From: Halichoerus grypus
Lineage: Eukaryota > Chordata > Mammalia > Carnivora > Phocidae
DNA: 64,000 bases
Reading direction: 5' to 3'
Assembly: GCF_964656455.1 (NCBI RefSeq)
Contig: NC_135726.1
Coordinates: 9,314,394-9,378,393, forward strand
The stretch's first letter is position 1. Every line of letters starts with the position of its first letter. The notes under the pieces were generated by a model. It was not told the DNA's origin. It was given only the letters and a program-made list of their open reading frames with translations, and did not search any database. This document shows, one piece after another, positions 1 to 10,931 of the stretch. The position numbers and the translations under genes were made by a program.

Positions 1-232
1 AGATCTACATAGTACTTTCTGAATATCTGGTTTAAATGCCTCCCCATACATCCGTCATCTGCTAGGAGAACTATAAAACCAACACTCCCAGCATAGCCTA
101 ACCCCAAGACAACCTGTCATTTATCAGCATTCTCCCAAATTCCGTCATTCTGGTGCCACTTCTAAAACTATCTTATCCTTGGCACCACCTGTACTGTTAT
201 TAACTTAATCCTCGTGTTTAAATCAATTCACT

Positions 233-252
233 AAAAAAAAAAAAAAAAAAAA
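233..252. repeat. poly(A) run, 20 bp
   Basis: Uninterrupted run of 20 A. It may be the tail of an old retroposon whose body I cannot recognise upstream. Confidence 0.9.
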
Positions 253-1042
253 TTAAATGCAGTTATTTTTTTAAATGAAATTTAAACTGCTATGTTAAAT
301 GAGACACCAGTATTGCTTGCCCTCAATATGAGGGAACCATAAAAATAAACACTTGGAAACAAAATATTGTAATTAAAATGGAGCTAGCGACCATTGCTTT
401 TCCCCAGCTCCGGTCTGAGGTCTGCTCTCTCTCTCTGTTAGAAAGGGAGATGGCATGTGATGGCATAAACACTTGCCAGCCCCTAGCAAAGGCTTCCTCC
501 TTCGGGCATTTTGAAAAACCAAAAGAGAAGGAAAGAATAACTGTCTCACAACGTGGGTCCATGTTTTGGAGCCATGTTCACACATAACATAAAATCATTG
601 CAGACGTGGAAACGGTAGAACCTCCTCATGCTCTGATTCTCGGCCCCCTTGGAGAACTGGATAAGTAAGGCTACTCATTCCTGGTCACAATTAAAATATG
701 CTTTTCCTTGATTCTGAGATGCACTGCAAAAATGTGAGTAATCAGGATGCATCCTACAGATGCATCAGCTCGCTTTTATTAGCCACTCTTACTAGTGCTT
801 GAATAGTGTCTTTCCTTTTTTATTGGGGGAGCTGTTATTAGATTGATGACACATCTCATAATGAGGGTGACTCAAGAAGTCAAGAAAATATGGTATACCT
901 TAACGGGGCCAACATAAATGAGCCTGCTGTTGGACACCAGGACAACACAACAGCCTCGCATTTGTGTTCTCCCAATTGTGTTCATCTGATAAAGACATTA
1001 CAATAGCAAGATATTATGATCTATAACCCTCCACTGGAACAC
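253..1042 (-). other. Possible 3' UTR and flank of the minus-strand gene
   Basis: This unique sequence lies directly downstream, on the minus strand, of the candidate terminal exon. It holds two minus-strand AATAAA hexamers (plus-strand TTTATT at 819-824 and 775-780), which would give a 3' UTR of about 230 to 280 nt. No repeat family was recognised. UTR status is inferred only from position. Confidence 0.35.
775..824 (-). promoter_or_regulatory. Candidate poly(A) signals (two AATAAA hexamers)
   Basis: Minus-strand AATAAA occurs at 824-819 and again at 780-775, 219 and 263 nt beyond the stop codon of the candidate terminal exon. The hexamer is common in AT-rich DNA, so only its position after a good terminal exon makes it meaningful. 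Confidence 0.35.
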
Positions 1043-1192
<150 letters not shown>

Positions 1193-1369
1193 TCAAGTTA
1201 CAGTAAATGTGTTATGGAACATGTCGGAATTCCCCTGTTTAATATTAGACGCCCAGAGAGAATATAAATCATTGGAATGAATGGAAGAACAGGGCTTTTA
1301 CTGCCAAGTTTGGGAGGATGTGAGACTGGGAATCTACTAAAACCACAGGCTGGGGTTGCGCTGTCTCAC

Positions 1370-1431
1370 TCAGCGCACAGAGAAGGCTCCAAAGGGTCTT
1401 CAGGCTCACATATCTCCTCTCAATCTGCGTC
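1370..1431 (-). CDS. Weak candidate internal exon (62 nt)
   Basis: On the minus strand a T-run ending TTTTTTTTTTTAG is followed by 62 nt and then a GA|GTGAGA donor. One frame is open (1 nt + 20 codons + 1 nt) and gives TQIERRYVSLKTLWSLLCAL. Against it, the acceptor tract is only an A-run on the plus strand. Also, splicing to the exon at 1135 would put that exon in a different frame, which stops after 15 codons. It is probably a pseudo-exon. Confidence 0.2.
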
Positions 1432-1749
1432 CTAAAAAAAAAAACCCATAAAAATAGGGGAATGCCAGGACAAAGCCTGGCTCTTGCAAGAATTCAGTAG
1501 ATGATATTTTCATCTCAAAAGCTGCCATCCAGGTTCTGAAATGATTCCACTGAGCCTGTGTCAAAAATTAAAGATGATTCATTTAGAGAAAGTACAAAAG
1601 CAGGCAAAACTCATTTATTCCAATGGACCCTGAGTGACCTAGATCCCAGAGAGACCTCTGGTTTCACAACCCAGAAAACCCTACAGATAGGCGGGGCACA
1701 CGTGGATAATAAGAATGACTACTGTATGTTCAGGGCTGACCGTGGGCTG
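1432..1749. other. Unique sequence, nothing recognised
   Basis: Apart from the A-run at about 1434-1444, I see no repeat family, exon signal or motif here. Confidence 0.5.
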
Positions 1750-1910
1750 GGCGCTTACATGCACCATCTTGTCACATCCCCACAACAACTGAATGCGTTC
1801 TACTTTCCCTATTTTACATGTGGTCTCTTGTAAGAGATCCCAGAGCTAAGAAGGGTTGGAGGCAAGGATTCATCACGTCAGTCTGACACCAAAGCCCACG
1901 TTCCCTCCTT
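1750..1910 (-). repeat. MIR fragment
   Basis: This diverged sequence matches the reverse complement of the MIR core. It has ATCCCCACAACAACT, then CTATTTTACATG, an AGCTAAGAAGG...GGATTC segment and GTCTGACACCAAAGCCCA in MIR order. MIR is an ancient tRNA-derived SINE shared by mammals. Confidence 0.55.
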
Positions 1911-2401
1911 GACAGAAACTAGAAGGCCAGGAGCATCAGGATTTGAAGCAATCATATTCCATTGGACAGTGTCCTAGCACAATTCTGGAAAGATGAGGGT
2001 TGCCTTTCAGACTTGCCCCATGTTTATGGGGCACTCCCGATTTTTAAGTCTGGCTGGCCTGCAGGGTATGCAATTAAATACTATCACTTCTTAGACCTAT
2101 CTCCTCCAAAGCATGTACAGCCAAGAATGCTGGGGCCACCTGCCTGTTCAGGTAAGTAAAGTCCCAGAAAACAAACGGCGAGCCTGGGAAATGCTACGGT
2201 GAGACTGGGAGACGAATGGTATGAAGGGGGATGCAAACGGCACTGCGGAGCACATCCTCCACTTCAGTAGTCTTATTCAGGGAGAGGCCCAAGCTGTGCT
2301 GAGATGCTTAGGATATCTGTGGCAGTCTGAATTGGCCACCTAAGTCCTGGGCTGGAACCCAGGTCCCAAGCCTTGAACAATAAGCATCAGGCAGCTGGGA
2401 G
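1911..2401. other. Unique sequence, nothing recognised
   Basis: No repeat or exon is supported. A plus-strand donor-like CAG|GTAAGTAAA at about 2151 follows an open frame, but there is no convincing acceptor and the peptide is not family-like. Confidence 0.4.
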
Positions 2402-2553
2402 GCCAACTGACTTTGGGCCATTTAACATTTCTGAGCCTCAGTTCCCTCATTTATAAAAGGAAAATATTAATTATCTTCTCACAGACTTGTGAGAATGAGT
2501 GTAAAGCACCTAACATCCAGCCTGGAAGAGAGAAGGTATTTAATAAACTTGAC
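2402..2553 (+). repeat. MIR element
   Basis: MIR landmarks appear in order on the plus strand: TTTGGGCC, CTGAGCCTCAGTTCCCTCAT, TATAAAAGG, a TTGTGAGAATGAG segment, TGTAAAGCACCTAACA and a TTTAATAAA end. Confidence 0.75.
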
Positions 2554-3912
2554 TAGAAGTAGGTAAGATATCTAGTGTGCCAAACTCCTTCCGGTCTGCA
2601 ACAAATGGTGGTTTGGGTGAGCTACAGTGCAGAACGGTGGATGGAATGATATTAATGAAGACCGCATCGGACCAGTTCGCTGTTAGATCCCAGAGGATCC
2701 AGGGCATGTTTCCTAACAGAGCCCGGGTTTAGGGAAAGGGGTGTAAGGTGATTAAATGACTACCCCAAACCCTAAAAGGCATATAGGTGGTGAAGGCAAG
2801 TTGACCAATGTAGACTGAATTTCCTTGGGTAACAGTGGCAGGTGCACAAATGTGCCGATTTTGGAAGAAGGAGAAGCATTTAACCTGTGCCAGGAAGAGG
2901 GGTAAGTGCCAACACATGGGTTTTGTTAGGAGTTTCCTAAGACCAGAGAATAGTAGAGCGGGAGGGTCCATGGTGACTTGAGGTCACACCCCTTGTCCTA
3001 CAGAGAAAGATACCACCAACGGCAGAAATTAACGCCCTTGAGTGAGGCTGTACCGTGGAGAGAGCCTGGGCCTCCAGACCAGGAGAGAAACCCCACGCAC
3101 GTTCTGTCTGCATGGCTGATAACTTCCGATGACTCCAATCTCTTCGGCGTACCAAGTCTGTCAATGGCTAACTTTTAGTCCCCACGGATTCTTACACTTC
3201 ATAGACGCTTGACTACTCCACCTGACATTAAGAGTTAGCGAATAAAGTGGCCTTTCACCCCCATTCTACCCCCTCTGACCCCAGCCTTACTTCACTTAGA
3301 GCATGATACTCAATGCCACACAGAGAATCTTACAGAACTTTGAATGTATCACAAGAGGAAAGCCAGATACTCATTCTGTTGGGGGGGCGGCGGTGAAGAC
3401 ATCGTTCCTCTCAGCCAAGCCCCTTAGGGAAACCCCACGGGATATGCAGGCTACATATCACAAAAATGCATGTACATATTTCACTAAAACAGGAAGAACA
3501 TTCCCAGATGGTGACCCCAAAGCAACTTCCAAAGAAAATGATGGCTCAGCCAAGTGGGCCAGGACATCCTTCTGCACGTGTGACTTACAACTGTAAGTTG
3601 TCTTCTGGTCCTCCCCCTTCACTTTAAAATAAAGTACAGAGCTGCCACCACCAATAAGAACAAAATCAGAACATACACATCCAGAGGGAACAAGGGGTCA
3701 CAAGCCACTGACTAGTCCAGCAGACTAATCCACAGGCTGTGGGTTCCTAGGCTCCTGGGGACAGTGATTCAAGTGCACACACTATTACTCAGGTAATTCT
3801 CCTGCCCCCGCATCAGGATTCCGGCTCCTGCTACTGACCCTGTGAAAGGCAGAGAAACTGTGTGCAATCTGGTAAGTTCAGGCAAGAAAAAACACACAGC
3901 TTTTAGAATCAG
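2554..3912. other. Unique sequence with scattered CpGs
   Basis: No repeat family was recognised over 1.3 kb. Short open frames exist on both strands but none has paired splice signals with a plausible peptide. The part at 3090-3215 has more CpG than its surroundings (TTCCGATG, TTCGGCGTACC) and might be old coding or regulatory DNA. Confidence 0.4.
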
Positions 3913-3913
3913 G

Positions 3914-3958
3914 GTGTGTGTGTGCGTGTGTGCGTGTGCAAGCGTGCTGGGGGGGGGG
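3914..3958. repeat. (TG)n/(TGCG) microsatellite followed by G10
   Basis: An imperfect TG repeat with CG interruptions runs about 27 bp, then after a short spacer there is a run of ten G at 3949-3958. Confidence 0.85.
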
Positions 3959-4204
3959 CGCTGCTCTTCTGACTGTCTCACAAACCTAACAACACGATAG
4001 ACATGTTTATCATGGGATGTGCTTGAAACGGGAACACAGCGGCCAAGGCACTGCAAACGGCATTCATTTCTGAGGGATAAACTGCTGCGTGCTGGGGTGG
4101 AGGCAAGAGGCTCCGTCCGCCTGTGTGAGCTTTCCTGCCACGTCTGGCCAGCAATCTGGGACTGACCACAATGCACTTCCCTGGTTTAACTCATAAACGT
4201 TCTG

Positions 4205-4520
4205 TTGTTGTTAACTTCAATCTGGAACCAGTTACAGACTCACAAGAAGTGGCAAAAATAGCACCAAGAGTGCCCTGCCTCCCAGCACCAACAATGGTGA
4301 CATCTTACTCATGTCTATAGCACATTATCAGAACCAGAAAATCGACAGTGGTGGAAACACAGTTCGTTAGACCACAGACATTCCCTGGGCTTTACCAGTT
4401 TGGGGATGTACTCAATTTCTTTTATTTGGAATATCTTTGTGTATAAATCTATGACAATTTATTCTATATATAGATTCATATAACAATCACCACATTCAAG
4501 ATACAGACTGTTCCACCACC
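4205..4520 (-). repeat. L1M-type LINE 3' UTR fragment
   Basis: The stretch resembles the reverse complement of an old mammalian L1 3' UTR. It has a GTTACAGACTCACAAGAAGTGG-like start, an ACATCTTACTCATG block and TTTACCAGTTTGGGGATGTA. The same UTR type appears in the opposite orientation at 19.4-20.25 kb. Subfamily not assigned. Confidence 0.45.
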
Positions 4521-4769
4521 ACTATAGAACCGGTGGGTTTTTTTAATTAAGAGGTGTTAAATTAGCATTTGCCATCTAGAACATAAGAAGTTTGGGCTTT
4601 CTTTGGACAGGGTTTACTCTTTGGATTGGCAAATCAAACACATATACAAAGTCCCAGCTTAAAACCCCTTTGTAGCTTAGAATGGCCAGTAAGATACGGT
4701 CCAGCTTCCTTAGTATGGCTCACGTAACTGCCTCCATACCAATCAGAAGGATGTGCTTCAGTATCCTTA

Positions 4770-5083
4770 CTGAACAGCTCCCAAACCTCAGTGTCTTAAA
4801 ACAATCAAGGATCACTGCTCACTCACACTTCATGCCCATCTCAGGTCGGTGGGACCATGTTCACCGTGGTTAGCCAGGGACCCAGGCAGATGGGGCCTCC
4901 ACCTTCTGTAACATCACTAGCCTCTACAGTGTGGGGAGGAGAATGTGACAAACTGCACATAGGATGGATCTCAAGGCCTTCACCCAGCAGTACAGATGTC
5001 ACTTCTGCTCAGATTTTGTTGGCAGAGCAAGTCATGTGGTTATGCTTAGCTTCAGAAGGTGCAACCCTCCATGTGCTCAAAAC
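4770..5083 (-). repeat. MaLR/MLT1-type LTR fragment
   Basis: The order AACCTCAGTGTCTTAAAACAA, ATCACTGCTCACTCACACTTCATG, GTCACTTCTGCTCAGATTTT, GGCAGAGCAAGTCATGTGG matches the antisense strand of a widespread mammalian MaLR-class LTR (remembered form: TCAGTGGCTTAAAACAACAAAGGTTTATT). It is diverged and truncated. Class is moderately sure, subfamily is not. Confidence 0.5.
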
Positions 5084-5183
5084 TATATATGTATATATGT
5101 ATTTCTATATTTGTATTTCTATATATATAGTGGAAGAAATGGAAATTTGTGTGTGTATTTTATATATATATATGCATATATAA
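5083..5183. repeat. AT-rich low-complexity (TATA/TATG)n
   Basis: Runs of TATATATG, TATTTCTATAT and TATATATATATGCATATATA separated by about 20 bp of ordinary sequence. Confidence 0.85.
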
Positions 5184-5389
5184 TGAAGAACGGTAACGAC
5201 TAACACACAGTCCATGACTTTGCCCTTTCTAGGGTTATTTCAGGCTACTTCCTACTTTACACTTTCATTAATTACAGAAAAATTTAGAAAAGAAAGATGA
5301 ATACGGACAAAGAAAAAGCATCCATAATCCCACCAACTCCAAAATAAACTATTAACCTTGCACATGTCCCTCGCTTCTTCTTTGCCATC

Positions 5390-5416
5390 TAGATAGATAG
5401 ATCCATCCATCCATCC
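5390..5416. repeat. Short (TAGA)n-(TCCA)n tetranucleotide repeat
   Basis: About three units of AGAT run directly into about four units of CCAT. Confidence 0.85.
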
Positions 5417-6119
5417 ACTCAGCTTTCTTTAACAGGAAGAACTTCACACCAAGAGCTCTGAATCTAAAAATGCCATAAAATGCCTCCCTCAACCCTTCTC
5501 CAAATCCTCACTCTTCTCTCTCATCACACCAGTACACAATCTTCTCATCTCAGGCAGAATAAGAATGTAAATTTATTTTAAATTATGTATACAGATGCTG
5601 GCACCCATTATTTTAAAACAGAACTGCACAGGTGGCATCCCACACGTGAAGCATCAGGCAACTTCTAAGTAGCCGAGAAGCCCACCTGCTCCCAACACCC
5701 GGGGCTCAGCCAGAAAAGCAGAGTAATTAAGCAACCCGCATACTCTTCCTCCATTTCCCTGGGATCTGAGGACACTTGCTGGTGGCACAGTTTACGGACA
5801 CCCTCAATAGACCAAGTCTTATTGGCTTATTCTTTATTAAGTTCCAAAATCTGCCTCGTGATTCAAGAGTCTGTAAATGCCCAACCAAAGGGACTGCTTG
5901 CTGCCACTACAGAAGAGTGATCTCTCATATCATTTTATGACTATAAACCAGCCACGTGTGACTCAGATGTGATACTGCCTGAAACCAAAAGAACCATATG
6001 GAGACCATGCGGTATTTAAACGGAGAAGTGGGGAGACACTGTGATCCACAGCAGAGCCAGGCTGACCTGTGGCCACAGCCCAGCGTGACCACAGCAACAG
6101 CAGCATGATGTCAGGGCAG
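5417..6119. other. Unique sequence, nothing recognised
   Basis: No repeat family, exon or motif is supported in this 700 bp. Confidence 0.4.
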
Positions 6120-6245
6120 CTAAGTGAATGCTCTCAGCCTCAGCTGCCTCAGTGGAAAATGGGCATTTGCCTTGTGTGGTTAGAGTAAAAATGAGATATG
6201 CTGTATATAAGGCCTGGGACACTTAAATAATAACTACAATAATCA
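6120..6245 (+). repeat. MIR fragment
   Basis: The core CTCAGCCTCAGCTGCCTCAG, GGAAAATGGGCATT, a TAGAGTAAAAATGAGA segment and GGCCTGGGACACTTAAATAA fit diverged MIR in the plus orientation. Confidence 0.55.
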
Positions 6246-6574
6246 TTATTTGGAAGGCCACTGCTAAAACGTGTTTTTCAATAATAAAGCATATTAGTAA
6301 TTGTGGTCTCCCTTCTTTATTTCATAAAATTAATGTAAGTAACTCAGAGAAAGTTTGAATAGCAATTCAGCAATGGAGGATGATACCTGACCCCAAAGGA
6401 GGAGGAAGGGGGCTTGCTGAATCCCCCTGAGCCCATAGTAATCCAGTTTCCAAATTCAATAAGTGGTTTGGACCTAAAGGTGTTGGTGAAGGCCATGGAC
6501 TCAAGCTGTACCACCTGAGTCCAGCACTGACCAGACGGTAAGGGTTATGTCTCCCACTTGTGCATTCAGCCTTC

Positions 6575-6682
6575 CCTTCTATACAACAGAAGTCAACAGG
6601 GGCCTTACCAGGAAGTGAGGTAATATATGCAAAGCACTTAGAATAGTGCCTGACTACTTGGCAAGTATTCTGTAATTGTTAG
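6575..6682 (+). repeat. MIR 3' part
   Basis: GAGGTAATATATGCAAAGCA, CTTAGAATAGTGCCTGACTA and GGCAAGTATTCTGTAATTGTTA follow the MIR 3' end closely. Confidence 0.7.
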
Positions 6683-6733
6683 CAATGAATGTCCTTATTG
6701 TGAGTGTTTTTGTTGTCATTCTTACCACTGTCA

Positions 6734-6817
6734 GCACCATCATGACCATCACCACCATCATCATCATCACCACCACCACCATCATCATCACCACCACCAC
6801 CATCATCACCATCACCA
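6734..6817. repeat. (CAT/CAC)n trinucleotide microsatellite
   Basis: About 80 bp of CAT, CAC and ACC triplets. A SINE has inserted in it: CATCATTATTTTCATCATCAG resumes directly after the SINE at 7027. The open frame across it is a low-complexity run of I/T residues and is not a gene. Confidence 0.9.
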
Positions 6818-7026
6818 TTTTTTTTAAGATTTTATTTATTTATTTTATTTATTCATTTGACTGAGAGAGAGAGTGCACAGGTAGACACAGAGGAAAGCAG
6901 AGAGAGAAGGAGAAGCAGGCTCCCTGCTGAGCAGAGAGCCCGACACGGGGCTCAATCCCAGGACCCTGGGATCATGACCTTGAGCCAAAGGCAGACACTT
7001 AACTGACTGAGCCACCCTGGCGCCCC
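6818..7026 (-). mobile_element. Carnivore SINE (Can-SINE/SINEC), full-length
   Basis: Reverse-orientation copy: poly(T), AAGATTTTATTTATTTATTT, GA-rich middle, GGAGAAGCAGGCTCCCTGCT, CAGGACCCTGGGATCATGAC and a GAGCCACCCTGGCGCCCC end. It lies inside the CAT repeat, so target duplication is hard to define exactly. The tRNA-derived head has box-like motifs but is a retroposon, not a tRNA gene. Confidence 0.95.
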
Positions 7027-7185
7027 ATCATTATTTTCATCATCAGCACCAAATCGCTTCACTCTTCACTGCAAGGGCTGAAGGGACATAACTGGCCAAC
7101 AGGAGTGATCTCAGAATACTGGCCATATGAGTCCTTGCCCCAGAGCACCTTCTATCCCTACCTATCCCCAACCCGATGGGGGCAG

Positions 7186-7290
7186 TTGTCACCCACCATT
7201 TCATAGACGTAGAAACTGAAGTTCTGAAAGCTCTTGCACAACTTCATCCAGTTAACAGTGGCAGAGCCAAGGTTCACACCAAGCCATGAT
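7186..7290 (-). repeat. MIR fragment
   Basis: ATTTCATAGACGTAGAAACTGA, a CTCTTGCACAACTTC block and CAGTGGCAGAGCCAAGGTTC match the reverse complement of MIR. Confidence 0.7.
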
Positions 7291-8364
7291 CATAATCACT
7301 CTTCTATACTCCAAAATGCCCACACAACCTGCCTGTCCTCTCCCCCTCAATCCTCTCCGCCACTGCCCAGAGGCCCTCACATCAAGGCCAACCCTGGGGA
7401 AAACCACCAGGTCTGTAAGTGCCTCATAAAGAAGCAGCATGCGGCCCTGCTGTTGGTCAACAATAACAGAGACAACATTTATAACCATGAATTCATTCAC
7501 TAACTTTGCCTCTAATGGTAAATACATATATTCCATGGATTCCACCTCCTTTACTTATTTTCTTCTCCCCCCGCCATCATTGCAACAGGTAAGAAGAAAG
7601 ATCTCACCCATGATCTGCTTACCATCAATGGAAGAACAAAAAAGGTAATATCTCATGCCAACAGGCCTTTAGAAAACTGTATAATAAATAATTCAAGTGG
7701 CCAACCATACTTAAAAAACAACTTTTACTTAAAAAATCATCATTACTTATAAACTGCCTATGAATTAGCTGGGAGTATATCGATGTGTTTGCCCCACAGT
7801 CTGATTTCTCCCTGTAATGAGTCAAAAGTATTTGGTATGGGAACCAAGACCCATTGGGCATTTTGGGGCATATTCAGTGCAATCAGGAAAGTATACTTCA
7901 AAATGCTCTCAGCTAGTACATGACCTTTTCTTCCTCCACTCAGCTTGACACACACACTTTTGACGCAATCCTAGGGCAGCAGCTCTAGTGAGAACAGCTC
8001 TTCATTTTGTGGTGAAAGCAACACCTTTGAGTTGGTCAAAAAGAAGAATACACAGTACAGTTGGAGGGAGAAGGATGGAGAAACCCAGATGTGCTGAGCG
8101 AGTGCAGGGAGCCCAGCCCCCAGCACACCTAGAGGAAATTCTCCTTCAGCAGTGGAGACTCAGCACATGCAATGGCAGATACAAGATTTACTGTTTAAGG
8201 GCAATTAGCTATCACGTATCCTAACTCAAAGGTGCCAATCTATGAGGATTTGACGGGTGTGTGGCTACCTCTCTCTTACACTAATGGAAGAATTCATGCC
8301 TGTGTTTCCCTTTTAAAAAGTTCTCATTTACATATATTCATTGATTATAAAAGCCGAAAAAATA
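7291..8364. other. Unique sequence, nothing recognised
   Basis: There is no repeat that I can name. A plus-strand acceptor and donor enclose 56 nt at 7589-7644 but I do not regard it as a gene (see rejected items). Confidence 0.4.
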
Positions 8365-8520
8365 ATGAGCACCTATGATATGCCTGGCATTTACTTTTCA
8401 TTTAAAAGTAATATGAAAACTCTTTTGAAGTGTGTATCATTTCCCCCATTTTACAGACTAGAAAACAGAGGCTGATAAAAGTTTAAAGTGGCACAGCTGG
8501 TGAGACACAGACCCAGGTTT
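8365..8520 (-). repeat. MIR element
   Basis: AATGAGCACCTATGATATGCC, TGGCATTTACT, CATTTCCCCCATTTTACAGA, AAAACAGAGGCTGATAAAAG, GGCACAGCTGG and ACCCAGGTTT appear in the order of a reverse-orientation MIR. Confidence 0.8.
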
Positions 8521-9589
8521 CCAACGGAGATGTGGCCAGCTCCAGAGCTCATGTCTTGGCTGGATACCACAGTGCGCTGTGCCCCTGTCATCGTATTCCT
8601 CAGCATATAACACCAAGAAGCTATAAAGAAATTAACATCATCTATATATTCTTATTTGTGTCTATTTTATATCATATTTATTTTAAACATTTAGAATTTA
8701 CAAGAGAAGCCTATTGCTGAAGGAGAAAATGTAACCAAGGCAATAATCTACATTCAGAGCTTATTGCTAATGGCATCCTGCAAATTCTAACCCAATGGGC
8801 CTTAATTGCATTATGCTGATGTCTCTCACCCTTCCACTTTACATACTCTCAGGCCTGATTTTATGTCCTGAAACCTTAAATAGGAGTTGTCACATTTACA
8901 ACAGCAAGAGACACTGGTGCTGAGCATACTATTGACATGACATTATTCACTGAACTACAATAAAGACCTAACTAAACTGGTTTAATAATTCATCAATATC
9001 CTATGTGGGACTTCATAGCACTAATTTCTCCACTATTATTTAAGTGATGTTAATGGTGGCAGCGAATGGCAGCCTCTTCACTGGGGAACAGGGAAGTGGA
9101 GAGATTCTTGCATCTACTTTCGGCTCTGGTATCTTTCAGTCAAACAACCCACACCAGATCGTGAGTAAATACAATGAGGAATCTGCCCAGTATTGGCCAA
9201 GCCTACACATTAGAAGGATGCACTGATAAATGCTCTTCCTGACAGGGCACCCAAGAGAAAAGGAGAGTCTGAGAGTCTCTTTTATGGCTCTAAACAATGC
9301 ACTGGTCTGCATACTACAGTGCATTTAACAAGAAAAATACTCTTAGAGGAGATTCAACATCTCCAAGTAGGGAACCAAACCAAAAACAATCCTAGGCAAA
9401 GCCCAGGATTTTTGTAAAGCCTTGGGGGACAGGGGATGAGTTTGTCATTCCTAAACTTTAGGTCAACCATCGGCATCAGCCCCTACTCCAGGGCCCCCAC
9501 GAACACCGCCTAACCCTGCCCTCCCCTCCCCTGCAAAATACACAAACATCCCTAATAAGAAAATCATGACAACTCTTTTCTTCATTATA
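8521..9589. other. Unique AT-rich sequence, nothing recognised
   Basis: No repeat, exon or motif is supported. Local composition is ordinary for mammalian intergenic or intronic DNA. Confidence 0.4.
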
Positions 9590-10430
9590 CACAGGTCAAA
9601 ATTTTTGCCTTGTGTTGCTGGAACTCAATTTATAAAATAACTGTATCAATATCTATAGGTAATTGTGAGGCTGATTCAAGGAGAAATTGCACTGGGTAAC
9701 AGCTTATTTAATCTGGTGGATGAGTTTCGTGCCACGTAAAGCAAAACTATTAAAAATGCTTAGACAGTAATTGGCAATATTTTGCACTCTGGATAAAAAA
9801 TGCTTATCTTGCCAGAAACTAACAAGAGAGTGAAAATATTCGAAAACCTTCCAATTTCCCTCTATGCAATGCATTCACTTTGCAGCTTAAAAACAGTTTA
9901 AGGAAGGACAGAGGATGGCACGGGAGTTTGGCAGTCAACATGATTGTGCATTTATGCCTTGCTATTGAAGAAAGAGCCTTTTTTCATAGTGAATTTTTCA
10001 TTCTAATGTAAGTGATGATTTACGTTAACTATAGGTAAAGCATGGTTACATTTTCCTGAAGGATTGCAGGCAAGTAAAGAGTACTACAATAAGTTGAAGC
10101 ATAAAAGCTTTCTCTGTCATAATATTTATTATAATGGCATATAAAATAGCTGAAATAAATAATAGATGACTAAAGGTAAATTCATATGATAAAGAATCCT
10201 TCAGCAGACACCATTACTTTTGACTGCTCTAGTTTTATACACAGTTGAAGACTCTTAATAAACAGGCCCTATATCTTATGTAAGTACTGGAAACATCAAA
10301 GATGTGCTTAAAAGGCAACATACTGGACATGAGCTAATTTACTGTATAATTATCTTCTCAACAGGAACAGGCTATATATTTTGAATATTTAATAGCTGTG
10401 TTCTTAAAGAAACTTGTTAAGCACTGGAAC
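9590..10430. promoter_or_regulatory. Candidate conserved non-coding block (enhancer-like)
   Basis: About 840 bp of AT-rich DNA with no repeat that I can recognise and no open frame. It has many homeodomain-type TAAT cores, including GGTAATTGTG at about 9659 and CAGTAATTGGC at about 9767, and ATTTAT/TTTAAT blocks throughout. This texture is typical of vertebrate conserved non-coding elements. The call is inference from texture; conservation was not measured. Confidence 0.3.
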
Positions 10431-10439
10431 ACCCTATTT

Positions 10440-10734
10440 TGGGGAAGTCACCGATAAAAGAAGTCTCAGTGCCCTCCCGCCTCCTCGATTCAGAAGGAGA
10501 CGCCTTGCTGAAAGTACAGAGATCTGGGGCCCGTTGATTATCTGGTGGCAAGTCAAGAGCGCTCAGTTAAACTGAATAGAAAGTGAAAAGCAAGATTTGT
10601 CCGCTATGGTTTTGAGCAGTCTGAATTCCCCAGGAAGGACTCGAGAAGTCTGGAGAACCTCGGATGGAGAAATGTGATCGTCATGACAACCCTTAGTGTG
10701 GAGAGAACGACGCACGGACTGGCCAGCATCTATC
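10440..10734. promoter_or_regulatory. CpG-enriched unique block
   Basis: About 14 CpGs in 295 bp, against a CpG-poor background. Examples are CACCGATA, GACGCC, GAGCGCTC, TCCGCT, ACTCGAG and AACGACGCACGG. It is too weak for a classical CpG island and has no exon-like frame that I trust. It may be a regulatory element or old coding remnant. Confidence 0.3.
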
Positions 10735-10931
10735 TCGAGGGTTCTCAAGCAGGGGCACTCTACCCCTGAAGGGACATCTGGCAAGGTCTGGACAAGTTCT
10801 GGCTGCCACAGCTGGGTGTTCCCGCATCTAATGGGTAGGGGCTGGGAATGCTAGCACAGATACAGTACACAGACGGCCTCTGACAACCCGCCCCGGATGT
10901 CAAAGTGCCAACGCGCATGTGTGAGTTTGGT
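10735..10931 (+). repeat. MER20 (hAT-Charlie MITE)
   Basis: The start GGGTTCTCAAGCAGGGGCAC, then GGGACATCTGGCAAGGTCTGG, TCTAATGGGTAGGGGCTGGGA and TGACAACCCGCCCCGGATGTC match MER20 in order over nearly its full length. It is a non-autonomous DNA transposon fossil of placental mammals. Confidence 0.8.

Noticed and set aside
7589..7644. 56-nt plus-strand pseudo-exon with good acceptor and donor
   Set aside because: Pyrimidine tract CTTCTCCCCCC...CAACAG and donor AAAG|GTAATA are decent, but the peptide is short, two frames are open and no plus-strand partner exon was found.
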